A stretch of 28,247 nt of DNA from an uncultured Collinsella sp. Its GTDB lineage: Bacteria > Actinomycetota > Coriobacteriia > Coriobacteriales > Coriobacteriaceae. Position numbers and translations under genes: made by a program. Below are positions 1 to 6,025 of this stretch, piece after piece (the stretch's first letter is position 1; every line of letters starts with the position of its first letter). The notes under the pieces were generated by a model. It did no database searches. It was not told the origin of the DNA and worked only from the letters and a program-made list of their open reading frames with translations. Location: assembly GCA_902464175.1 (NCBI GenBank), contig CABQHZ010000013.1, positions 1 to 28,247 on the forward strand. The letters run 5' to 3'.

Positions 1-120
1 CGCGACATCGCGTCATTCGGCGGCACGCGTTCCGTGTCGATGCCGAAAACTGGGTATAACTGGAGTGACGGGACGGCAGAACCGACGCCATCGAGTGGGA
101 ATAGAACAGACGTTCGATAA
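1..120 (+). other. Open reading frame remnant at window edge
   Basis: Two plus-strand frames are open from the first base. One ends in TAA at 118-120 and reads RDIASFGGTRSV..., without any domain I recognise. It could be the last 39 residues of a gene that begins outside the window. Its end runs into the LexA-like box, so it may equally be non-coding. The upstream sequence would settle this. Confidence 0.15.
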
Positions 121-172
121 AATAATATAGTATCAGATAGCGGGCACGGTTTCAATTGAATCCGTGCCCGCT
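93..172 (+). promoter_or_regulatory. LexA-box promoter with hairpin at transcript start (copy 1)
   Basis: The 13-mer GAGTGGGAATAGA (93-105) runs into GAACAGACGTTC (104-115), which fits the Gram-positive LexA/DinR core GAAC-RNRY-GTTC. A -10 hexamer TATAGT lies at 126-131. A near-perfect stem-loop occupies 139-172 with outer arms AGCGGGCACGG and CCGTGCCCGCT. Copy 2 at 8371-8452 has identical spacing: 22 nt from GAAC to the -10 and 7 nt from the -10 to the stem. The predicted transcript would therefore begin at the hairpin. No plus-strand gene follows; the next gene is a minus-strand methyltransferase. It may be an orphaned promoter, a small hairpin RNA or partly a terminator. SOS control is inferred from the motif. 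Confidence 0.5.
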
Positions 173-258
173 GCTGTATGCGTGTCCCTGCATGCCCAAT
201 ATGCGCCGTAAAAGCCGTCTTCTTCGACGTCAAAGTGAATGCGCTTCGTTTTTGCCTC

Positions 259-1089
259 TCAAAATCTTATTTTCACGATTTGCATTTTCATCCCGTTGTC
301 ACCGACCCTTGCGAGAAACCGGAAAAAGCCGCTGACAGAAGGGTCTCTCAAATCGTTGTAGCCCAGCATATAGCCGCGACTTGTGACCTGCAGACGGCTG
401 TCCCACGTGCCGATTTCCTTGGCGGCATCCGAAACCGCAAAATATGCCCCCACATCCTTGATTTTTGCAGTCTTAAGCCATGTTTTTGCGATCATCTTTA
501 CCGCCGTCCGATTGGCAGCATCAAAGACCAGCACACTGCCGGTGAAAGCGTCCGCCATCCCCCGCACCAGTTCCCGGACCTGCTGGGTCAGAAAGTAATA
601 GAACACCCCGGAGGCAAAGAACGCCGCCCCGCGGGAGGCATCGATTTTGCTAAACCATGCGGTGTCTTTCAGGTCGCAGGGGATATTTTGTTCTCGATCC
701 CCGGCGGGCAGTAGCTGCTGCCGCAAGGCAATCACATCCGGGAAGTCCAGATTGTAGATCTTGCATCTACCGTTGTCGCAGGTTCTGCCGGTGTTGTCCA
801 GCCCACAGCCCAGATTGACCACCGCCGCATTGGGGTGGCCTTTCAGGTAATCCCGCACCTCGAAAGCAAGATCACTCTGCCGCATGGCCACCTCCAGCGC
901 ACCAAAGCGCTGCATCAGGCTGCGGGAGTTTTTCTCTGCCTCTGAAAAGTCGTAGTCGATCTGGTCGAGCAGACGAACCGCTGTTTCATCCCTGTAAAGG
1001 TTCGGGTACAACTCCGTACACAGCTTCCGGGAATACAGCGGGAGGATCAGCGTCTCCTGCACGGTGTTTTTCTCAATTTTACATTTCAT
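259..1089 (-). CDS. SAM-dependent O-methyltransferase, leucine carboxyl methyltransferase/TcmP-like
   Basis: The 276-residue protein resembles the PPM1/LCMT family of class I methyltransferases, which methylate small-molecule or protein carboxyl or hydroxyl groups with S-adenosylmethionine. The SAM-binding glycine motif VVNLGCGLDNTG lies near residues 90-101. It is followed by the acidic loop YNLDFPDVI, which is typical of this family. Length fits the family. The ATG start has GAGGAAG about 8 nt upstream. It is the last gene of a three-methyltransferase minus-strand series, about 115 nt after the second. The substrate cannot be read from the sequence. An LCMT member beside two UbiE-like enzymes suggests a small-molecule tailoring or detoxification cassette, possibly acquired; that is inference. 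Confidence 0.75.
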   Translation of the reverse strand: MKCKIEKNTVQETLILPLYSRKLCTELYPNLYRDETAVRLLDQIDYDFSEAEKNSRSLMQRFGALEVAMRQSDLAFEVRDYLKGHPNAAVVNLGCGLDNTGRTCDNGRCKIYNLDFPDVIALRQQLLPAGDREQNIPCDLKDTAWFSKIDASRGAAFFASGVFYYFLTQQVRELVRGMADAFTGSVLVFDAANRTAVKMIAKTWLKTAKIKDVGAYFAVSDAAKEIGTWDSRLQVTSRGYMLGYNDLRDPSVSGFFRFLARVGDNGMKMQIVKIRF

Positions 1090-1100
1090 AGGTTTCTTCC

Positions 1101-1232
1101 TCAGCGAATAAAAACTGTCATAATTGCCGCCAGCATAGCCGCTATGACCGTCATGCCTATCGCCATGTGCAGGATGGATGCAAAAATACCCGTGCTTGAT
1201 GCCCCTACTTCCGCGCCGTGACGCAGAGCCAC
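1101..1232 (-). other. Possible small membrane peptide between methyltransferases
   Basis: A minus-strand frame ending in TGA at 1101-1103 encodes a strongly hydrophobic segment (SILHMAIGMTVIAAMLAA then IMTVFIR), compatible with one membrane helix. Possible starts are GTG at 1232, inside the previous gene (43 residues), or ATG at 1166 (21 residues). Neither has a convincing ribosome binding site. Its stop sits just before the ribosome binding site of the next methyltransferase, so translational coupling is conceivable. It may also be a decayed remnant or chance. Confidence 0.2.
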
Positions 1233-1810
1233 TTTTTCTTTTTGTGTATCTGCACCTCGTGAAAACCCGCCTGCTCCAGACATGCCTTTAATTCAATGTC
1301 CTTGTAGATGGTCATGCCGCCGATGATCTGCGTCCACCTCTCGTCCTTGTCCGTATCGCCATTGCTCTCGTTGCAGATAAGAATTGTCCCGCCTGGCTTC
1401 AGCGTCCGCCAGACCTCACGGAAGCATCGGGGCAAATCAGGCCAAAAATAGACGGTCTCAAAGGCCGTGGCAGCGTCGAAACAGCTATCCTCAAACGCCA
1501 TATCCGCCACACTGCCTTGCAGAACAGCGCTACGCCCCTCTTGAATTGCAGTTCGGTTGAGCTTTCGAGCCTTCTCCACGCTGACGGGCGAATAGTCGAT
1601 GCCCTTGACGACGCCATGCGGGCATTTTTTCAGCAGCCGTTTTATGTTCGCCCCGCCGCCGCAGCCGCAATCCAGCACCTTGGCGTTTGGCGCAAGTCGT
1701 AGAAATCGAAGTCCCCATCGCGCCACAGGGCTGTGGCCCAGATTCATCATGGCAACCATAAGTTTTCCGCCGAGGCCCACGGGCTTGCGGGTGTTTTCAA
1801 AGAACGACAT
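1205..1810 (-). CDS. Class I SAM-dependent methyltransferase (UbiE/Methyltransf_11-like)
   Basis: The protein has about 201 residues from the preferred ATG at 1808-1810 (MSFFENTRKPVG...). This start has GAGGGG just upstream and overlaps the stop of the preceding gene by 14 nt, which suggests translational coupling. Motif I is VLDCGCGGGANI, followed by the acidic ribose-binding stretch GIDYSPVSVEKAR. The post-motif region FDAATAFETVYFWPDL and the motif LKPGGTILICNE are typical of the Methyltransf_11 fold. The C-terminus is basic (HKKKKWLCVTARK). The enzyme is soluble and its acceptor substrate is unknown. It is the middle gene of the three-methyltransferase series, probably cotranscribed from the promoter near 2464. 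Confidence 0.8.
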   Translation of the reverse strand: MSFFENTRKPVGLGGKLMVAMMNLGHSPVARWGLRFLRLAPNAKVLDCGCGGGANIKRLLKKCPHGVVKGIDYSPVSVEKARKLNRTAIQEGRSAVLQGSVADMAFEDSCFDAATAFETVYFWPDLPRCFREVWRTLKPGGTILICNESNGDTDKDERWTQIIGGMTIYKDIELKACLEQAGFHEVQIHKKKKWLCVTARK

Positions 1811-2426
1811 CTGGCCCCTCCGATTTTGTGCATTCCGCATAAGTCAACGGGAACGAGGCCTTCAGCACCGCGCTTTTCTGCACCGCCCAGCCGTTTTGAC
1901 GCAGGAAACGCAGGTATTCCTCGCTTGTCCACCTGCTGTGGAGGGGGAATCCCGCCATACTCATGAAAAAGGCTTTTACCTTGCCGGAAACCGAGTTCCC
2001 CGCGTGGGTGAAGGTTGGCGCGATGAGCACGCCGTCGTCCTTCAGCACCCGCCTGATTTCTTGCAAGGCCTTTTCTGGATGCGGCACTATGTGAAGCGCG
2101 TTGGACGCGATCACCACTTCGAAGGACTTCTGCGCATAGGGCAGGCGGAACATATCTTGTACGGAAAAGTGCAGTTTTGCGGATTGATTGCCCCGTTTCG
2201 CTTCAAGGATCATCTTTGCAGAAGCGTCCGTAGCCTCGATGTGCGCCGCCGCATTCACGATGCTCTTTGCGATAAGCCCCGTGCCGGTGGCAACCTCCAG
2301 TACGGTTTTTGCTTCCACTACCGGCCGGATCAGCCCATACATCTTCTCATACGCCGCCCGGTCGTTTCGCATGAAACGGTCGTACCGACTGGCATTCTTG
2401 TCCCAGAAACCCTTGCGTTCATGCAT
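1797..2426 (-). CDS. Class I SAM-dependent methyltransferase (Methyltransf_11/25-like)
   Basis: The protein has 209 residues from the ATG at 2424-2426 (MHERKGFWDKNASRYDRFM), preceded by GGGGGC. A TTG at 2441 is a less likely start. Motif I is VLEVATGTGLIAKSIV, the acidic loop is IEATDASAKMI, and IASNALHIVPHPEKALQEIRR matches the conserved Methyltransf_11 segment, with LKDDGVLIAPTF as motif III. This is the first gene of the series. Its promoter region carries two palindromes (2445-2460 and 2486-2501), so expression is probably controlled by a repressor or metal-dependent regulator. It shares only fold-level likeness with the next gene, so the trio is not a recent tandem duplication. Substrate unknown. 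Confidence 0.8.
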   Translation of the reverse strand: MHERKGFWDKNASRYDRFMRNDRAAYEKMYGLIRPVVEAKTVLEVATGTGLIAKSIVNAAAHIEATDASAKMILEAKRGNQSAKLHFSVQDMFRLPYAQKSFEVVIASNALHIVPHPEKALQEIRRVLKDDGVLIAPTFTHAGNSVSGKVKAFFMSMAGFPLHSRWTSEEYLRFLRQNGWAVQKSAVLKASFPLTYAECTKSEGPDVVL

Positions 2427-2444
2427 GGCTGTCGCCCCCAAACA

Positions 2445-2464
2445 GTTAGAGCTATCTAACTATA
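2445..2464 (-). promoter_or_regulatory. Palindromic operator overlapping methyltransferase promoter
   Basis: GTTAGAGCTATCTAAC (2445-2460) has perfect 6-bp arms GTTAGA/TCTAAC around a 4-nt centre. On the minus strand a -10 candidate TATAGT (2464 to 2459) overlaps one arm, so a bound repressor would block initiation for the methyltransferase series. No clear -35 was seen. The regulator is not encoded in the window. Confidence 0.45.
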
Positions 2465-2485
2465 ACACACGAATCATGAAGTAAG

Positions 2486-2501
2486 ATAAGGCTAACCTTA
2501 T
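2486..2501. promoter_or_regulatory. DtxR/IdeR iron-box-like palindrome
   Basis: ATAAGGCTAACCTTAT is palindromic apart from its 4-nt centre (arms ATAAGG/CCTTAT). The core resembles the actinobacterial DtxR/IdeR consensus built on TTAGGTTAGSCTAACCTAA. It lies about 22 bp upstream of the minus-strand -10 candidate, where it could act on methyltransferase transcription. Metal control is inferred from motif likeness only. Confidence 0.35.
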
Positions 2502-2653
2502 TTTCTTGGCTAAGACGTATCTCTTCGGTTTTCGCTTATAACGGCGCGAGTCAGATACTAGGCTGAAGCTGAAGAAGGAGCTTGGCGGACAGGTAGGTCG
2601 ATACCGGTTCCCGGAACGGTGATCCAGCCAATTACACCAGGGCTCTAGTCATC
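2502..2653 (+). other. Gene-free stretch with degraded coding remnant
   Basis: No intact gene is visible. A plus-strand frame open from about 2597 ends with GDPANYTRALVIEWE and TAG at 2663-2665. It reads like the C-terminus of a protein whose upstream part has been lost; I do not recognise the family. The stop overlaps the repeated 13-mer at 2654. Confidence 0.25.
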
Positions 2654-2721
2654 GAGTGGGAATAGATAATTCCTTGGTTATGGGGGTATAAATTTGATTC
2701 CCTTTAGGATAAACCCCCATG
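2654..2721 (+). promoter_or_regulatory. Promoter-like element, partial copy 3 of the repeated cassette, with hairpin
   Basis: The 13-mer GAGTGGGAATAGA (2654-2666) is identical to that of the two LexA-box cassettes. A -10 candidate TATAAA lies at 2687-2692, again exactly 33 nt after the start of the 13-mer. The GAAC-N4-GTTC box is absent. Instead, arms ATGGGGGT (2680-2687) and ACCCCCAT (2714-2721) flank the start region, overlap the -10 and could be an operator. It could drive the downstream RNA-toxin locus. Confidence 0.35.
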
Positions 2722-2831
2722 ATTATATGAATTGACCTGCTGACTCCAATGAAGATTGGAGGGTAACGGCAAGGGGTGACGGCCCAGCGAGTGTTATTTT
2801 GCGAGCTATACGCATTGAAAGCGGCCTTTCG

Positions 2832-2840
2832 TGGTATAAA
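2832..2840 (+). promoter_or_regulatory. Extended -10 promoter candidate for the antitoxin RNA/toxin
   Basis: TGGTATAAA fits an extended -10 element (TGn plus TATAAA). It would start transcription near 2847, just ahead of the structured region that precedes the toxin gene. TTGAAA at 2815-2820 lies only 14 nt upstream, too close for a standard -35. Not certain. Confidence 0.35.
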
Positions 2841-2846
2841 CTACTT

Positions 2847-2965
2847 GCCGGAAGCCGCGGCTTTCAGAGTACGGCTTACGTGTACGTTTAACCTCCGTGG
2901 GCGACGGGGTGCCGCAAGGCGTAGAATATCGCCCACCTGTAGGGGCCTGCAGCGATGCGGGCCCC
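2847..2965 (+). ncRNA. Candidate type III antitoxin RNA (structured leader)
   Basis: The segment holds a 40-nt foldable unit, 2897-2936, with a perfect 8-bp outer stem (GTGGGCGA/TCGCCCAC) and an inner GCC-GCAA-GGC tetraloop hairpin at 2911-2920. It is followed at 2942-2965 by a GC hairpin (GGGGCC...GGCCCC). In type III systems such as ToxIN and TenpIN, a small pseudoknotted RNA unit and an attenuating terminator sit directly upstream of the toxin gene, as here. I see one clear unit and no obvious tandem repeat array, which is atypical. The assignment rests on position and foldability. Confidence 0.4.
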
Positions 2966-2989
2966 GTCTCGTATGAAGGGGGCGAACCG

Positions 2990-3439
2990 ATGAAGATCGT
3001 ATCCATCTCCCAGGACTTCTTCGACCTCGTCGAGGGCGACCGCGAACTTATGCTTAAGCACAATCGTCCCTGCATCGTGGTGGTGAGGCTGCGTTTCCGC
3101 GGGAAGCGCAGGGACTTCGCCGTGCCGCTGCGTTCCAACATCGCCCCTAACGTGCCCAAAGATCAGTACTTTGCGTTGCCACCCCGCCCCACGACGCGCC
3201 CCGGCTGCCGCCACGGCATCCACTACATCAAGATGTTCCCCATAACCAAGGCCTACCAGCGCCGCTTCAGGACCGAGGGCTCGGCCTACTACGAGACGCT
3301 CCAGCGCATCATCGACGGCAACACCAAGCGCATTGTCTCCGAGTGCCAGGCATACCTCGACCGCTACGAGCGCGAGGGAAGGCCTCGCTTTGCCGTCGAC
3401 ATCGACCGCATCGTGGGGCTGCTGGAGGGCGAGAAGTAG
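2990..3439 (+). CDS. Type III toxin-antitoxin endoribonuclease toxin, TenpN/ToxN-AbiQ-like
   Basis: The protein has 149 residues. Its N-terminal region (NRPCIVVVRLRFRGKRRDFAVPLRSNI, residues about 24-50) matches the conserved strand-strand-PLxSNI segment I associate with TenpN-type toxins. In ToxN/AbiQ the equivalent PLTSPK segment carries active-site Ser and Lys. The C-terminal half is helical and basic. The family cuts RNA and is held inactive by an RNA antitoxin; some members act in phage defence. The ATG at 2990 has AGGGGG 7 nt upstream. An in-frame GTG at 2897 lies inside the structured RNA and is not preferred. The antitoxin RNA candidate is immediately upstream and a terminator lies at 3467-3486, giving a self-contained locus. 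The subfamily is recalled from memory, not searched. Confidence 0.6.
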   Translation: MKIVSISQDFFDLVEGDRELMLKHNRPCIVVVRLRFRGKRRDFAVPLRSNIAPNVPKDQYFALPPRPTTRPGCRHGIHYIKMFPITKAYQRRFRTEGSAYYETLQRIIDGNTKRIVSECQAYLDRYEREGRPRFAVDIDRIVGLLEGEK

Positions 3440-3466
3440 GGCACCTCGGCTCAGTCTCGAGCCATA

Positions 3467-3486
3467 CGGAGTCGCTCCGCATTTTT
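3467..3486 (+). terminator. Rho-independent terminator of toxin locus
   Basis: CGGAG-TCG-CTCCG stem followed by CATTTTT, 27 nt after the toxin stop codon. The stem is short (5 bp) but the T run is clear. Confidence 0.65.
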
Positions 3487-3647
3487 GAACGTCGCGTGTG
3501 CGTCCCAAATACTTGAGAAACAAGCTGTGAAGTGCGGTGGCGCGACCGTGCCCGTGCATAGCCGTCACCATCAGCGTCTACGCGGCGTCGGCTTCAAGTG
3601 GAACTGGCGCCGCTGCTGTATATGGTTTGCTTTGCTGCAAATGGCGA

Positions 3648-4067
3648 TCAATGCCCACGATGCTTCTGCCTGCGCTTCAGCTTTCGCTGCTCGAAGCGCG
3701 CCTCCGCCTCATCCGCGCGACGCTGGCTTCTTGCTTGAGCCGATTCCCGCTTCATCGTCTCCCGCTGATTCGCGAGCGCCTGCTGCGCCTTGGTGCTCAT
3801 CGCCGGCTGCTTGAGGGCTTTCGCCGCCTCGCGGGCGCGTCTCTTGGGGTTCTTCGCGGGCTCGCTCGCCTCGGACGGATCGTCACCGAAGAACGCGAGC
3901 TTCGCCCATTTGCTTGTAACGAATCGCAGGATCTCCTCATCGGACGGTTCTGCGCCGAAGACGATGCGGGCGACGCCGTACCTGCCGTCCTCGACATGCT
4001 CCGCCAGCCCGACCCAGAATTGGCCGTCGTGATATACGGTCAGGGTGGACGACACGCTGATCTGCAT
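3648..4067 (-). CDS. yjdF: YjdF family protein (DUF2992)
   Basis: The protein has 139 residues from the ATG at 4065-4067, with a perfect AGGAGG 7 nt upstream. The N-terminal half (LTVYHDGQFWVGLAEHVEDGRYGVARIVFGAEPSDEEILRFV) is the YjdF signature. The C-terminal half is a basic, probably helical tail (KNPKRRAREAAKAL...RKLKRRQKHRGH), as usual for the family. YjdF proteins are of unknown biochemical role. In Firmicutes they are often controlled by the yjdF riboswitch, which senses azaaromatic compounds. This gene also has a long, foldable leader (4068-4187), which fits such control. It is monocistronic, in a tail-to-tail arrangement with the toxin locus. Confidence 0.85.
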   Translation of the reverse strand: MQISVSSTLTVYHDGQFWVGLAEHVEDGRYGVARIVFGAEPSDEEILRFVTSKWAKLAFFGDDPSEASEPAKNPKRRAREAAKALKQPAMSTKAQQALANQRETMKRESAQARSQRRADEAEARFEQRKLKRRQKHRGH

Positions 4068-4199
4068 GGCTGGTTCCTCCTTTATGTAGATGACCATGCA
4101 GAGAAGGGACAACCAAGGAGGCAGGTTACTGATGCGGACTCCCGCACGCCCACGACTACCCGACGGGGCTGTGTTTTCATCTCTGGTGCCCGCATTGTA
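4068..4199 (-). promoter_or_regulatory. yjdF promoter and leader, possible riboswitch
   Basis: On the minus strand an extended -10 (TGC then TACAAT, hexamer 4199-4194) predicts a start near 4187. This leaves an untranslated leader of about 120 nt before yjdF, similar in length to the yjdF riboswitch. Leader segments such as GGGTAGTCGTGGGC and GGGAGTCCGCATCAG could pair locally. I cannot match the Rfam consensus (RF01764) by eye, so riboswitch identity is inferred from the downstream gene and leader length. Confidence 0.35.
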
Positions 4200-4282
4200 G
4201 CACGCGCAAATGTGCGCCGGCAGCGCTGCTGACATGGCGCGACCGGGAATCGCCCCTCGACATATCCTTGTGCATATTGTCT

Positions 4283-4327
4283 TCTCGGTTTCGAAACTTT
4301 AGAAATATTCGAGTTTCGAAACCGAGA
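4283..4327. promoter_or_regulatory. 16-bp inverted repeat, probable operator
   Basis: Arms TCTCGGTTTCGAAACT (4283-4298) and AGTTTCGAAACCGAGA (4312-4327) are perfect inverted copies separated by 13 nt. Each arm contains its own dyad GTTTCGAAAC, so the element reads as two operator half-sites rather than a hairpin terminator. No T run follows. It ends 8 nt before the start codon of the next gene, overlapping the region just ahead of its ribosome binding site. A regulator binding here would repress the 4336 gene. No candidate regulator is adjacent. Confidence 0.55.
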
Positions 4328-4335
4328 GGGAGCGG

Positions 4336-4736
4336 ATGATGACATGGGTGGACCGCGCTACGTACATGGAGCGGCTCTGGGCGCTCAAGGGCGCCCAGAG
4401 CCGTCTCTTCATTGACGAGGTACAGCTGCGCGAGGGCTTCGAGATGGCAAGTAACAGCATTCGCGCACGTGGCGGGTGGGATATCTGCCTCACGGAGTTT
4501 GAGCTTGAGATGCGCGAAGAGCCCGAGGAGCGGCTCTGGCTCACGGCGAACTGGCGCCAGGTGCGCGACGGCTGGCGCGCCGACGCGCCAGCGGACGGCA
4601 TTCCGGCCGCGCGGAGGTTCCGGGCGTGCCGGAGGAGCTGGCGAGGCTGCTCGCGGAAGAGAAGGAAGAGGGCACCGAAGACGGCGACCGCAAGGTCAAG
4701 GAAGATTGGGGTGACGTCGATGAAGAGGCTTGGTAG
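4336..4736 (+). pseudogene. Hypothetical gene, apparently frameshifted
   Basis: Translation starts at the ATG at 4336 (GGGAG upstream) and reads MMTWVDRATYMERLWALKG..., an acidic protein with no family I recognise. Near 4608-4616 the frame turns Arg/Lys-rich (RRFRACRRSWRG...), typical of out-of-frame reading. In the neighbouring frame the sequence continues with VPGVPEELARLLAEEKEEG...DWGDVDEEAW and stops at TAG 4734-4736. The likely original product is about 133 residues, interrupted by a one-base indel or served by a programmed shift. Taken uncorrected, the original frame stays open by chance into the next small gene and ends at 4815. It is controlled by the inverted repeat at 4283-4327. Confidence 0.5.
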
Positions 4737-4815
4737 GTTCTTCAAGGTGGTGCTAAAGGTCACGCTGGGCTTATTCGTCTGGCTGTTCCACGCCGTGTTC
4801 AAGTGGGTGATGTAG
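4720..4815 (+). CDS. 31-residue cationic membrane peptide
   Basis: An ATG at 4720 overlaps the end of the corrected upstream frame and encodes MKRLGRFFKVVLKVTLGLFV plus WLFHAVFKWVM. This is one hydrophobic helix with flanking Lys/Arg and aromatic residues. Such a composition fits a small inner-membrane peptide or a type I-toxin-like peptide. The overlap suggests translational coupling to the upstream gene. A strong terminator starts 4 nt after the stop codon. It could alternatively be the C-terminal tail of a fusion in the uninterrupted frame. Confidence 0.4.
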   Translation: MKRLGRFFKVVLKVTLGLFVWLFHAVFKWVM

Positions 4816-4818
4816 TAA

Positions 4819-4845
4819 GAGGCGGGCAATTGCCCGCCTCTTTTT
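4819..4845 (+). terminator. Strong rho-independent terminator
   Basis: GAGGCGGGCAA/TTGCCCGCCTC forms a perfect 11-bp palindromic stem (4819-4840) followed by TTTTT. It ends the 4336-4815 unit and separates it from the convergent minus-strand gene that ends at 4854. Confidence 0.85.
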
Positions 4846-4853
4846 CTTGGTTT

Positions 4854-6014
4854 CTAATCTTCCTGATCGTCGATGAGCCAGCAGTCGGTTCCGTCCGTGA
4901 GCAGCGTCCTGGCTGTCCGGGATGCCGCTGCGATGCGTTCGATCTCGCCTTTTCGATCTTCGGCTTCGGACCTCAGTTTCGACTCTCCCGAGCGTAGGCT
5001 CGCGCGCATCTCGACCTTGGCCTCGAGGATCTGCTCCTTTGCGGCGGCTCTTGGCGTCTGGGAGACCAGCCTTTTGAGGACGTTCCTCCGGGCGCCGCGA
5101 GGAAGCGCGATGGGCGCCCCTTTCATGCCCCCGATCTTCATCTCCATGAGAGCCGCGAGGGTCTGCCTCTTTTTCAGGAATCCCTGAGATTTGTCGAGTA
5201 TCCGCTGCTCTTCGATGAGGGCGCTGCGGTCGTTCATGCTGCCGTCGTAGTACATGCGCGTCATTGCGAGCGCCGACAGGGCCTGGAGGCACATGCCGAA
5301 CTGGGCCTCGTAGGATTGGATCTCTTTAAGCAGCGGTTCGAGGTCCTTCTCGCGTTCGGCGGTGCCCCTGACCTCGTCTTCGACGCCGGCGAGCTGCTCG
5401 GTAATCCAATCGATTACCTGACCGACATCGTTGTACCTGCCCTCGATCTCGTTTCTTGCCGCCTGGCGCGCCTCGGCGGGCTTTTGGAGGTAATCGTCGT
5501 GTAAGGCTGCGTAGGTTCTGGCGATATCCAAGGCGTTTTTGACCTTCGCCTTCTGATCGCCGGCGATCATGGAGGCGATCGATTCCAGCTTGGCGTCGAT
5601 GCGCTGGAGGCTGTCGCTGATTTCGGACATGTACGCCTGACCGACAACCATCGCCGCCGCGGCAAGGCCGACGCTGGCGATCTGCGCGGGGCTGACCCCG
5701 GTGGCTTTGAGAGAGACGTCGCCGCTCAGACGACCCTTTGGGTCTCGGACGAGGGCTCTCACCGCTTCCGGATCCTTTTTCGAGGCGACGAGGTCCTTGA
5801 GGCTGTAGCCTTCGGGAACCTCGACTTTGTAGAGTTGCTTTCCCTCGACGAGGTCTATGACGTCCGAGGCGAGACCGAGAAAGGCGTCCGTCCGCTCTCC
5901 GATGCCGGCGTTGTTCTCTTTGCTTGCATTGGTATTCGCGATGACCTTGATACTGTCGAGGTCATCGATCGCAACAACTTCGACTCTAATCGGCGCAAGT
6001 TCTTTATCGCTCAT
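4854..6014 (-). CDS. Hypothetical protein with short hydrophobic segment and long coiled helices
   Basis: I do not recognise a named domain in this 386-residue protein. Residues about 1-105 look globular and acidic. A hydrophobic stretch (SVGLAAAAMVVGQAYM) follows near residues 112-127 and leads directly into a heptad-like helix (ISDSLQRIDAKLESIASMI). The rest is charged, largely helical sequence to the end. This layout, one hydrophobic helix then coiled coil, recalls alpha-helical membrane-inserting or scaffold proteins, without evidence of function. No signal peptide. It lies 11 nt downstream of the 6026-6685 gene, so the two form an operon and probably act together. Confidence 0.7.
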   Translation of the reverse strand: MSDKELAPIRVEVVAIDDLDSIKVIANTNASKENNAGIGERTDAFLGLASDVIDLVEGKQLYKVEVPEGYSLKDLVASKKDPEAVRALVRDPKGRLSGDVSLKATGVSPAQIASVGLAAAAMVVGQAYMSEISDSLQRIDAKLESIASMIAGDQKAKVKNALDIARTYAALHDDYLQKPAEARQAARNEIEGRYNDVGQVIDWITEQLAGVEDEVRGTAEREKDLEPLLKEIQSYEAQFGMCLQALSALAMTRMYYDGSMNDRSALIEEQRILDKSQGFLKKRQTLAALMEMKIGGMKGAPIALPRGARRNVLKRLVSQTPRAAAKEQILEAKVEMRASLRSGESKLRSEAEDRKGEIERIAAASRTARTLLTDGTDCWLIDDQED

Positions 6015-6025
6015 GCTCTTGGTGC

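Noticed and set aside
2897..2989. N-terminal extension of the toxin from GTG at 2897
   Set aside because: It would translate through the structured RNA stem. The ATG at 2990 has a good ribosome binding site and gives the usual toxin N-terminus.
4336..4815. Reading 4336-4815 as one intact 159-residue protein
   Set aside because: The middle third is Arg/Lys-rich nonsense-like sequence, while the adjacent frame there encodes a natural acidic helix ending in its own stop. The last part fits a separate small peptide.
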